A DNA stretch of 64,000 nucleotides. Source: Pseudomonas bharatica CSV86. GTDB taxonomy: Bacteria > Pseudomonadota > Gammaproteobacteria > Pseudomonadales > Pseudomonadaceae. A program made the translations under genes and the position numbers. Below the pieces are notes generated by a model that searched no databases, had not been told where the DNA came from, and saw only the letters and a program-made list of their open reading frames with translations. The first letter of the stretch is position 1; every line of letters begins with the position of its first letter. The DNA is taken from positions 2,494,001 to 2,558,000 of the forward strand of contig NZ_AMWJ02000002.1 in the NCBI RefSeq assembly GCF_000319305.2, written 5' to 3'. Shown here in pieces: positions 8,301 through 16,965 of the stretch.

Positions 8301-9610
8301 AGCAATCCCCAATCTTTCATACGCTGTTCAAGGTTCTTCAAAGCGATAGCCGGGTGGTTCATGACCGCATCCGGCAAGCCCACCAGCAAATCCGGCAGGG
8401 CCAACAACCCACGGGCATCCTGGCGCAGACGTTCGAATGCCTGCTGCGGGTCCACAAGCGGCGCCAGCAACTGGCAAGCCGCGAGCCAATCGACCTCGCC
8501 GCCCCGCTCCACGGGCGAAGCCCACTTGGTCGTGCGGGTGACGCCTTCCGCATCCATGACCATCGGGGCCAGGTCGTAGATCGGCGCCAGCCGCAGTTGG
8601 GCATCGCTGCGAATGATCGCGGTGTTGCGGCCATGGTTGTCGGAGTTGCCGAGGATCTTGTTGATCAAGTCGCGGCGCAGGTACTCCGCCACCAGGTCAG
8701 GCACCTGGGCCTTCTGCCCGGCTTTTATCCACAGCCCGGCAAGGGACTGAATAACTTCCAGATGATCCATCCGGCTGCCCGGCTCGGTTACCCCGGCCAG
8801 CGAATACACGGACTCCACGGCCAGCCGCTCGACACCTTCGGCACCGATCCGACGGTCGAAACGCTTCATCCAGAGGCTGGGTCTATGACCCTCCTTCAGC
8901 TCGGGCGTCGCCACCGTGTCGATACCCAAGCTTTGCAGCGCCTTGTAGTACAGGTATTCGGCACGCAGGATGGTCTGGTCATTGTCCAGCGCCTGGTTGC
9001 GGGCGAACTTCACGAACCAGTGGCAAGTAGCCCGGTCATCCTTCAGCACCGCGTCCGGATAGAGCTGCCCGTCGCCGCCTTCGGTCAGCAACAGCTTGGG
9101 CGCCTCGCCACCCGCCCCCGTCGCGCCGCCGATGGCCGCGCCTTGCTCGTAGGCATATTCAAGAAAGCGCTGATCGCGGCTAACCACATCATCGAAGCTG
9201 AAACCCATGGGCGCCGTGGTATCCAGCCCTTCCATCGACTCCTTGATACGCAGGTTTCCGATCGGTGCCGGGGTGCTACGAGCAAGCAGGAAAAGGTCGT
9301 CAGCCAGGCCTTCCGGTTTTTCCCGGCCCATATGCCTGAGGAGAAAGCGTTTGGCTGCACCGGACGGCGCGATGTCATGCAGGAAGGCCGGGGCCTTTTT
9401 CCCATGCTGAGGACCGAAATCCACCGGCAACCGGACACTGACCGCCTTGTCGAACGTGCTTTCATAGGCGTCCAGATTGGCGCCAACGTAAGCCGAGGTG
9501 TAACCGTACTGGCAGGAGCCGAGGAAGCCTTTCTCGGGCTCGGCAAAGTTCAAGGCCATGGCGTCCTGCCATTTGCCTTGGGCGTGAAGCTGTAGGGTCA
9601 AGGTGTACAT
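8297..9610 (-). CDS. HipA-family serine/threonine kinase (putative toxin)
   Basis: A 437-residue HipA-like kinase, close to the 440 residues of E. coli HipA, which phosphorylates glutamyl-tRNA synthetase. Expected active-site features are all visible: a Gly-rich ATP loop GATGAGGEAPKLL (about 163-175), the FDRR segment (251-254), the catalytic loop GNSDNHGRNT (321-330) and the metal-binding APIYDLAP (342-349). The start at 9610 (MYTLTLQLHAQGKW) is preferred over upstream codons lying within the operator region. It overlaps the HipB-like gene by four bases and precedes it. The target is unknown. Confidence 0.87.
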   Translation of the reverse strand: MYTLTLQLHAQGKWQDAMALNFAEPEKGFLGSCQYGYTSAYVGANLDAYESTFDKAVSVRLPVDFGPQHGKKAPAFLHDIAPSGAAKRFLLRHMGREKPEGLADDLFLLARSTPAPIGNLRIKESMEGLDTTAPMGFSFDDVVSRDQRFLEYAYEQGAAIGGATGAGGEAPKLLLTEGGDGQLYPDAVLKDDRATCHWFVKFARNQALDNDQTILRAEYLYYKALQSLGIDTVATPELKEGHRPSLWMKRFDRRIGAEGVERLAVESVYSLAGVTEPGSRMDHLEVIQSLAGLWIKAGQKAQVPDLVAEYLRRDLINKILGNSDNHGRNTAIIRSDAQLRLAPIYDLAPMVMDAEGVTRTTKWASPVERGGEVDWLAACQLLAPLVDPQQAFERLRQDARGLLALPDLLVGLPDAVMNHPAIALKNLEQRMKDWGLL

Positions 9611-9639
9611 GGGGGCTCTATCAGCGTGAACGGTCTTAT

Positions 9640-9737
9640 CTGCAATATAGTGCAATTCACGCAAGCAGCCTGGCATTTATCTGTATTAAAGTGCAGAAAT
9701 ACAAGAAATTTGGCTGCAAATCTGTATTTAAATGCAG
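9640..9737. promoter_or_regulatory. Three 16-bp near-palindromic operators, 41 bp apart, upstream of hipA
   Basis: CTGCAATATAGTGCAA (9640-9655), CTGTATTAAAGTGCAG (9681-9696) and CTGTATTTAAATGCAG (9722-9737). The starts are spaced exactly 41 bases apart, close to four helical turns. They fall between hipA and the pycB terminator, as expected for HipB autoregulatory operators. Confidence 0.75.
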
Positions 9738-9751
9738 ATCATCAGAATAAA

Positions 9752-9778
9752 AAAAGGGGAGCAATCCGCTCCCCGATG
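9752..9778 (-). terminator. Rho-independent terminator of pycA-pycB
   Basis: Stem GGGGAGC / GCTCCCC (9756-9762 with 9768-9774), loop of five, followed on the minus strand by a run of seven T. It lies about 30 bases past the pycB stop. Confidence 0.85.
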
Positions 9779-9807
9779 AGGTTAACCGTTTACCACCGAA
9801 GGCTGTC

Positions 9808-11616
9808 TCAGCCTTCGATCTCGATGAGGATTTCGCCCGGGTTGACGCGGTCGCCCTTGGCGATGTGGATGGCGGCAACCTTGCCGGCGATCGGCGATTG
9901 CACTTCGGTTTCCATCTTCATCGCTTCGGTGATCAGTACTGCCTGACCGGCCTTGACCACGTCGCCTTCCTTGACCAACACATCGACGATGTTGCCTGGC
10001 ATGGAGGTGCTGATATGGCCCGGTTCGCTGGCCTGCTTGCGCTTGCTGCCGCCGCCGCCGACGAATTCGTTGAGCGGTTCGAACACCACTTCTTCCGGCA
10101 TGCCGTCGATGGACAGGTAGAAGTGACGCTTGCCTTCGGCCTTGACGCCGACACCGGTGATGTCGACGCGGTAGGTTTCGCCGTGGACGTCGATGACGAA
10201 CTCGGTCGGCACACCTTCGCCGCTGGCCGAGGCCACCGCGCCAGCTTCGGGAATCGGCAGCAGCACTTCCGGAGTCAGGGTGCCGGCTTCGCGTTCTTCG
10301 AGGAACTTGCGTCCGATATCCGGGAACATGGCGAAGGTCAGCACGTCTTCTTCGGAGTGCGCGAGGTTGCCGATATCGGCACGCAGCTTGGCCATTTCCG
10401 GCTTGAGCAGGTCGGCCGGACGTACGTCGATGACCTCTTCGCTACCGATGGCCTGGCGCCGCAGTTGTTCGTTGACCACACCCGGAGCCTTGCCGTAGCC
10501 GCCTTGCAGGTACAGCTTCACCTCATTGGTGATGGTCTTGTAGCGTTCGCCGGCCAGCACGTTGAAGAACGCCTGGGTGCCGACGATCTGCGAAGTCGGG
10601 GTAACCAGCGGCGGGAAACCAAGGTCTTCGCGAACCCGTGGGATCTCGGCCAGCACTTCGTTCATGCGATTGAGTGCGCCCTGCTCCTTGAGCTGGTTGG
10701 CGAGGTTGGAAATCATGCCGCCCGGCACCTGGTTGACCTGTACGCGGGTGTCGACCGAAGTGAATTCGCTTTCGAACTGGTGGTACTTCTTGCGCACGGC
10801 GTAAAAGTACAGGCCGATTTCCTGCAGCAGTTCCAGGTCCAGGCCGGTATCGAACTCGCTGCCCTTGAGCGCCGCGACCATGGATTCGGTACCCGGGTGG
10901 CTGGTACCCCAGGCGAAGCTGGAGATGGCGGTGTCGATGTGGTCCGCGCCGTTCTCCACCGCCTTGAGCTGGCACATGGCGGCCAGGCCGGCAGTGTCAT
11001 GGGAATGGATGAACACCGGCAGCGATTGCTCGGCCTTCAGCGCCTTGACCAGCTCGCCGGTGGCGAACGGGGTCAGCAGGCCGGCCATGTCCTTGATCGC
11101 GACCGAGTCGCAACCCATGGCTTCCATCTGCTTGGCCTGGGCGACGAAAGCGTCGATGGTGTGAACCGGGCTGGTGGTGTAGGCAATGGTGCCCTGGGCG
11201 TGCTTGCCGGCAGCCTTCACCGCTTCGATGGCGACGCGCAGGTTACGCACGTCGTTCATGGCGTCGAAGATGCGGAACACGTCGATGCCGTTGACTGCGG
11301 CCTTGGCCACGAAAGCCTTGACCACGTCATCGCTGTAGTGGCGGTAGCCCAGCAGGTTTTGACCACGCAGAAGCATCTGCAGGCGAGTGTTGGGCAGCGC
11401 GGCGCGCAGCTTGCGCAGGCGCTCCCACGGGTCTTCCTTGAGGAAGCGCACGCAGGCGTCGAAGGTCGCGCCACCCCAGACTTCCAGCGACCAGTAGCCA
11501 ACCTTGTCGAGCTTGTCGCAGATCGGCAGCATGTCTTCGGTGCGCATGCGGGTGGCCAGCAGGGACTGGTGGGCGTCGCGCAGGATCGTGTCGGTTACGA
11601 AGATTTTCTTGGACAT
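9808..11616 (-). CDS. pycB: Pyruvate carboxylase subunit B / oxaloacetate decarboxylase alpha-type biotin protein
   Basis: A 602-residue protein with an N-terminal carboxyltransferase TIM barrel (DTILRDAHQSLLATRMRTED; LRGQNLLGYRHY; FIHSHDTAGLAA metal ligands), the conserved PYC/OADA domain, and a C-terminal biotinyl domain with the biotin lysine in EAMKMETEVQSP. With PycA it carboxylates pyruvate to oxaloacetate, an anaplerotic step. Pseudomonads have this two-subunit form. The start at 11616 (MSKKIFVTDTIL) lies 10 bases after the pycA stop, so they form one operon. Sodium-pump partner genes (oadB/oadG) are absent, which favours carboxylase over decarboxylase. Confidence 0.92.
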   Translation of the reverse strand: MSKKIFVTDTILRDAHQSLLATRMRTEDMLPICDKLDKVGYWSLEVWGGATFDACVRFLKEDPWERLRKLRAALPNTRLQMLLRGQNLLGYRHYSDDVVKAFVAKAAVNGIDVFRIFDAMNDVRNLRVAIEAVKAAGKHAQGTIAYTTSPVHTIDAFVAQAKQMEAMGCDSVAIKDMAGLLTPFATGELVKALKAEQSLPVFIHSHDTAGLAAMCQLKAVENGADHIDTAISSFAWGTSHPGTESMVAALKGSEFDTGLDLELLQEIGLYFYAVRKKYHQFESEFTSVDTRVQVNQVPGGMISNLANQLKEQGALNRMNEVLAEIPRVREDLGFPPLVTPTSQIVGTQAFFNVLAGERYKTITNEVKLYLQGGYGKAPGVVNEQLRRQAIGSEEVIDVRPADLLKPEMAKLRADIGNLAHSEEDVLTFAMFPDIGRKFLEEREAGTLTPEVLLPIPEAGAVASASGEGVPTEFVIDVHGETYRVDITGVGVKAEGKRHFYLSIDGMPEEVVFEPLNEFVGGGGSKRKQASEPGHISTSMPGNIVDVLVKEGDVVKAGQAVLITEAMKMETEVQSPIAGKVAAIHIAKGDRVNPGEILIEIEG

Positions 11617-11626
11617 TATGGGTTCC

Positions 11627-13042
<1,416 letters not shown>

Positions 13043-13231
13043 TGGAGTCTTCCCAAAGCCGCTGGACAATCGACCCGAATTGGCGGGTCGGCGCGTGACC
13101 AGAATCACCTGGCCAGTCGTGCAATCACCCTAGCGCCGTGTGTGAATAAACAAAAATCAATAATTATTAGGGGCTCCATTAACAATTGCTTATAGTGCCG
13201 TAACAAGGTTTTTCACAGGGCTGGGGATAAC

Positions 13232-14194
13232 GTGCGTAAGTCATTGATGCGTATGACATTGCGTCAACTGCAGATCTTCAATGAAGTGTGTGATTTGCGG
13301 TCATATAGCCGCGCTGCGGAAGAGATGGCGCTGACGCAACCCGCCGTTAGTCTACAGATTCGCCAGTTGGAAGAATTGGTCGGCCAACCCTTGTTCGAGT
13401 ATGTCGGCAAGAAGCTGTACCTCACCGAAGCCGCCGAAGCCTTGCAACGCGCCAGCCGAGACATCTTCGGCCGCCTGGAAAGCCTCGACATGCAGCTGTC
13501 GGACATGCAGGGCTCGCTCCAGGGCCAGTTGAAGCTGGCCGTGGAATCCAGCGCCAAGTACTTCGTGCCGCACCTGTTCGCGGCGTTCAAGCGGCTGCAC
13601 CCGGAAGTCAACCTGACCCTGACCGTGGTCAACCGTGCCCAGGCAATCCGCCGCCTATCCGACAACCGCGACGACCTGATCATCATGTCCATGGTCCCCC
13701 AGGACATGGGCCTGGAGTTCCTGCCGTTCCTCAACAATCCCATCGTTGCCGTCGCCCCGCCGGATCATCCGCTGTGCAAGCTGGACAGCCTGCGCCTGCA
13801 GGACCTGGAACCGCATACCTTGCTGGTCCGCGAGCCGGGCTCGGGTACGCGCAAGGCTTGTGAAGAGTATTTCAAGGAGAAGCGCGTGCACTTCACCCAG
13901 ACGCTGGAAGTGGCGTCAGCCGACGCCCAGCGCGAGTGCGTGATTGCGGGGTTGGGGATTGCCCTGCTGACGCGGCATGCGTTGAATCTGGAACTGGCTA
14001 CCGGGGTGTTGCGCGAGCTGCCGGTGGAAGAGCTGCCGCTGTATCGCAGCTGGTGCGTGGTGCAATCCAAGGCCAAGCGGCAATCGCCGGTGGCCCTGGC
14101 CTTTCTTGCATTCATCCGCAGCGAACGTGCGCAGATCAGCGGCCTTGTTGAGCGCTTCTCCGGTGTTCTGCCGCCGACACCTGCCATACGTTGA
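13232..14194 (+). CDS. LysR-family regulator divergent from pycAB
   Basis: A 320-residue LysR-type regulator of the CbbR-like group. The N-terminal winged helix is LRQLQIFNEVCDLRSYSRAA, AEEMALTQPAVSLQIRQLEE; the effector domain begins around LKLAVESSAKYFVPHLF. The orientation, divergent from pycA with a 189-base gap, is the classic arrangement for a LysR regulator of its neighbour. The effector is unknown. The start is taken as GTG 13232; ATG codons at 13247 and 13253 are alternatives. Its 3' end overlaps a small convergent gene by 59 bases. Confidence 0.9.
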   Translation: MRKSLMRMTLRQLQIFNEVCDLRSYSRAAEEMALTQPAVSLQIRQLEELVGQPLFEYVGKKLYLTEAAEALQRASRDIFGRLESLDMQLSDMQGSLQGQLKLAVESSAKYFVPHLFAAFKRLHPEVNLTLTVVNRAQAIRRLSDNRDDLIIMSMVPQDMGLEFLPFLNNPIVAVAPPDHPLCKLDSLRLQDLEPHTLLVREPGSGTRKACEEYFKEKRVHFTQTLEVASADAQRECVIAGLGIALLTRHALNLELATGVLRELPVEELPLYRSWCVVQSKAKRQSPVALAFLAFIRSERAQISGLVERFSGVLPPTPAIR

Positions 14195-14354
14195 AGCGTT
14201 GCAGATCGCCGAAATCGGTGATGTCCTGAAGCAGGCGACGCTGCTCGGACCAGCTTTCGATCGCGCGGCGGAACTCCATGCGACGCTGATCCTTTTCCTG
14301 CTGCTTGCGGGATTTGGCGCTGGGTTGATACGAGCCATCGAAGTCACGAGCCAT
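14136..14354 (-). CDS. Small conserved hypothetical protein, 72 aa
   Basis: Highly charged 72-residue protein (MARDFDGSYQPSAKSRKQQE...) with many Arg, Lys, Gln and Glu and a predicted helical middle; no signal peptide or membrane segment. An AGGGAG Shine-Dalgarno-like sequence lies eight bases before the ATG, which supports a real gene. The last 59 bases overlap the LysR gene on the other strand. Composition resembles small cytoplasmic proteins annotated only as hypothetical in pseudomonads; no function can be assigned. Confidence 0.65.
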   Translation of the reverse strand: MARDFDGSYQPSAKSRKQQEKDQRRMEFRRAIESWSEQRRLLQDITDFGDLQRFNVWQVSAAEHRRSAQQGR

Positions 14355-14462
14355 TTCATATCTCCCTGATCGAGTGCGTACGGGAGTTTCAAAATGAATC
14401 GTGAAGTTGACGGTTTGACGGCGGGAGGGTGACAGGGGTGTTAAGGGTGATGAAACGCTGAT

Positions 14463-14524
14463 GGCCTCATCGCTGGCAAGCCAGCTCCCACAGGTGTGGG
14501 AGCTGGCTTGCCAGCGATGAGGCC
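14463..14524. repeat. REPIN: perfect 30-bp inverted repeat with 2-base loop
   Basis: Arms 14463-14492 and 14495-14524 are perfect complements around GG. Each arm contains the REP core plus GGCCTCATCGCTGGC. It lies between the convergent small protein gene and the HexR-like gene. Confidence 0.9.
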
Positions 14525-14548
14525 CTTAAGAACGACACAGAACGACGA

Positions 14549-15415
14549 TCAGTCTTCCATGTTCTTCAATGACTTCGGCGAAAGCCGCAGGCTGCGCAGG
14601 CTGCGCTTCACACTCTTCAGGTGATTGACCAGGCTCGGCCCCCGGGCCATGGCCACGCCCATCGCCAGCACGTCGATCACTACCAGGTGGGCGATGCGCG
14701 AGGTCAGCGGCGTGTAGATTTCGGTGTCCTCATGCACATCGATGGCCAGGTTGACCGTCGACAGCTCGGCCAGCGGGGTCTGGCTCGGACACAGGGTGAT
14801 CAGGTTGGCGCCGCTTTCCCGCACGATATTGGCGGTGATGAGCAGGTCCTTGGAGCGGCCGGACTGGGAAATGCACACCGCGACATCGCCCGGTTTCAGG
14901 GTCACCGCCGACATCGCCTGCATGTGCGGGTCGGAATAGGCCGCCGCGCTGAGCAGCAGGCGGAAGAACTTGTGCTGGGCATCCGCGGCCACCGCACCCG
15001 ACGCACCGAAGCCATAGAATTCGACACGCTGGGCCTGGGCCATGGCCGTCACCGCGCGTTGCAGGGCCACCGGATCGAGGTGCTCGCGCACTTCCATCAG
15101 CGTATGCAGGGTGGTGTCGAAGATCTTCAGGCTGTAGTCGGCGACCGAGTCGTCTTCATGAATCGCGAACTGGCCGAAACTGGCGCCGGCGGCCAGGCTT
15201 TGCGCCAGCTTGAGCTTGAGGTCCTGGAAGCCGGTGCAGCCGATCGCCCGGCAGAAGCGCACGATGGTCGGCTCGCTGATGCCGACGCTGTGGGCCAGGT
15301 CAGCCATGGAGCTATGCATGACCGCCGCAGGGTCAAGCAATACGTGGTCGGCAACCTTGAGTTCCGACTTGCGTAGCAGATGCCGCGACTGGGCGATGTG
15401 TTGCAACAGATTCAA
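14549..15415 (-). CDS. RpiR/HexR-family transcriptional regulator
   Basis: A 288-residue regulator with an N-terminal RpiR helix-turn-helix (ADLAHSVGISEPTIVRFCRA) and a C-terminal SIS sugar-phosphate-binding domain (RVEFYGFGASGAVAADAQHK; AVCISQSGRSKDLLITANIV). HexR represses Entner-Doudoroff genes and is released by KDPG. This protein is divergent from zwf, with a HexR-type operator between them, so control of zwf and itself is likely. The start codon appears to be TTG at 15415; no ATG or GTG lies between it and the in-frame stop upstream. Whether it is HexR itself or a paralogue cannot be decided from this window. Confidence 0.88.
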   Translation of the reverse strand: MNLLQHIAQSRHLLRKSELKVADHVLLDPAAVMHSSMADLAHSVGISEPTIVRFCRAIGCTGFQDLKLKLAQSLAAGASFGQFAIHEDDSVADYSLKIFDTTLHTLMEVREHLDPVALQRAVTAMAQAQRVEFYGFGASGAVAADAQHKFFRLLLSAAAYSDPHMQAMSAVTLKPGDVAVCISQSGRSKDLLITANIVRESGANLITLCPSQTPLAELSTVNLAIDVHEDTEIYTPLTSRIAHLVVIDVLAMGVAMARGPSLVNHLKSVKRSLRSLRLSPKSLKNMED

Positions 15416-15457
15416 TGGCGGGACTCGGTTATGATCGGCTGGCCGGTTGTAGCAATC

Positions 15458-15473
15458 TTGTAGTTATACTACA
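15458..15473. promoter_or_regulatory. HexR-type operator
   Basis: TTGTAGTTATACTACA contains TGTAGTTATACTACA, which fits the palindromic HexR consensus TGTARTWWWAYTACA as I recall it. It sits 42 bases from the start of the regulator and 36 bases from zwf. Confidence 0.75.
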
Positions 15474-15509
15474 TGACTGGCGAACCGCCCAGCTAATCGA
15501 GACAGGAGT

Positions 15510-16961
15510 GTGGTGGGTTTGACTATTCCTTGTGACATTCTGGTCTTCGGCGGCACTGGCGATCTGGCTCTGCACAAGCTGCTTCCAGCGCTCTACCATC
15601 TGTATCGCGAGGGTCGCCTGCACTCGGCGGTGCGCGTCGTCGCCCTGGCCCGCAGCCCGATGCCGCGCAATAGTTTTCAAAAGCTTGCAGAGCGCCGTTG
15701 TCGCGCGCAGATCGCCCGCAACGACTTCGATGAAGACACCTGGGACCGCTTCTCCACCCGCCTCGACTACTTTTCCATGGACGCCTCGCAGAGCGCCGAT
15801 TTCGGTCGCCTCTCGCACTTTCTTGGCGAGCCCGGGGGCCTGGCGCGGATCTATTACCTGGCCACCGCGCCCAACCTCTTCGTACCCATCGTCACCCACC
15901 TGAATATCGCCGGGCTGGTAGACAGCGAATCGCGCATTGTCATGGAAAAACCCATCGGCCATTCCCTGGAATCGGCCACGGCGATCAACAGTGCCATCGG
16001 CGCGGTATTCGACGAATCCCAGGTGTTCCGTATCGATCATTACCTAGGCAAGGAAACCGTACAGAACCTCATGGCCCTGCGCTTCGCCAACGCCCTGCTG
16101 GAACCGGTATGGCGCGCCAGCCAGATCGACCATGTGCAGATCAGCGTCTGCGAGACCCTCGGCGTGGAAAACCGCGGCGCCTACTACGACCGTGCCGGTG
16201 CTACCCGCGACATGCTGCAGAACCATCTGCTGCAACTGCTCTGCCTGGTGGCCATGGAGCCACCGGCGCAGTTCGAGGCCGAGGCGGTGCGGGACGAGAA
16301 GGTGAAGATTCTTCGCGCCCTCAAGCCGATCACCGGCCAGGACGTGCAGGACAAGACCGTGCGCGGCCAGTACAGCGCCGGCAAGATCGGCGGCCAGGAA
16401 GTGCCGGCCTATTACTTCGAGAAGGATGTGGATAACGACAGCGATACCGAGACCTTCGTCGCTGTCGAAGCCCACATCAACAACTGGCGCTGGGCCGGGG
16501 TACCGTTCTACCTGCGCACCGGCAAGCGCCTGGCCAAGCGCTCGTCGCAGATCGTCATCCAGTTCAAGCCGGTGCCGCATCGCCTGTTCGAGAGCGACCG
16601 CGCCAATCAGTTACTCATTCAGTTGCAGCCGGACGAGCGCATCAGCCTGCAGATGATGACCAAGACCCCGGGCAAGGGCATGCGCCTGGAGCCGGTGGAA
16701 CTCAACCTGAACCTGGCCCAGGTGTTCGGCCAGACGCGGCGCTGGGACGCTTACGAGCGCCTGTTGCTGGATGTGCTGGACGGCGATTCGACGCTGTTCA
16801 TGCGCCGCGACGAGGTGGAGGCTGCCTGGGCCTGGATCGACCCGATCCTCAATGGCTGGCTGGAACACTTCCAGACGCCGCGCCCCTACCACGCCGGCAC
16901 CAATGGCCCGGAACAGGCCCACAGCCTGCTGGCCCGGCATGGGCGGGAATGGCACGGCTAG
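15510..16961 (+). CDS. zwf: Glucose-6-phosphate 1-dehydrogenase
   Basis: A 483-residue enzyme oxidising glucose-6-phosphate to 6-phosphogluconolactone with reduction of NADP or NAD. Motifs: the nucleotide-binding VFGGTGDLALHKLLPALY near the N-terminus, VMEKPIGHSLESA, and the substrate/catalytic RIDHYLGKETVQN. Start is GTG at 15510 (or the adjacent GTG at 15513), preceded by GACAGGA. It stands alone, without pgl or eda, unlike the zwf-pgl-eda operon of pseudomonads, so it is probably one of several zwf paralogues. A HexR-type site lies in its promoter region. Confidence 0.93.
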   Translation: MVGLTIPCDILVFGGTGDLALHKLLPALYHLYREGRLHSAVRVVALARSPMPRNSFQKLAERRCRAQIARNDFDEDTWDRFSTRLDYFSMDASQSADFGRLSHFLGEPGGLARIYYLATAPNLFVPIVTHLNIAGLVDSESRIVMEKPIGHSLESATAINSAIGAVFDESQVFRIDHYLGKETVQNLMALRFANALLEPVWRASQIDHVQISVCETLGVENRGAYYDRAGATRDMLQNHLLQLLCLVAMEPPAQFEAEAVRDEKVKILRALKPITGQDVQDKTVRGQYSAGKIGGQEVPAYYFEKDVDNDSDTETFVAVEAHINNWRWAGVPFYLRTGKRLAKRSSQIVIQFKPVPHRLFESDRANQLLIQLQPDERISLQMMTKTPGKGMRLEPVELNLNLAQVFGQTRRWDAYERLLLDVLDGDSTLFMRRDEVEAAWAWIDPILNGWLEHFQTPRPYHAGTNGPEQAHSLLARHGREWHG

Positions 16962-16965
16962 AGCT

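Noticed and set aside
9808..11616. Reading pycB as oxaloacetate decarboxylase alpha subunit of a sodium pump
   Set aside because: The neighbouring gene is a biotin carboxylase and no oadB or oadG is present, so pyruvate carboxylase fits better.
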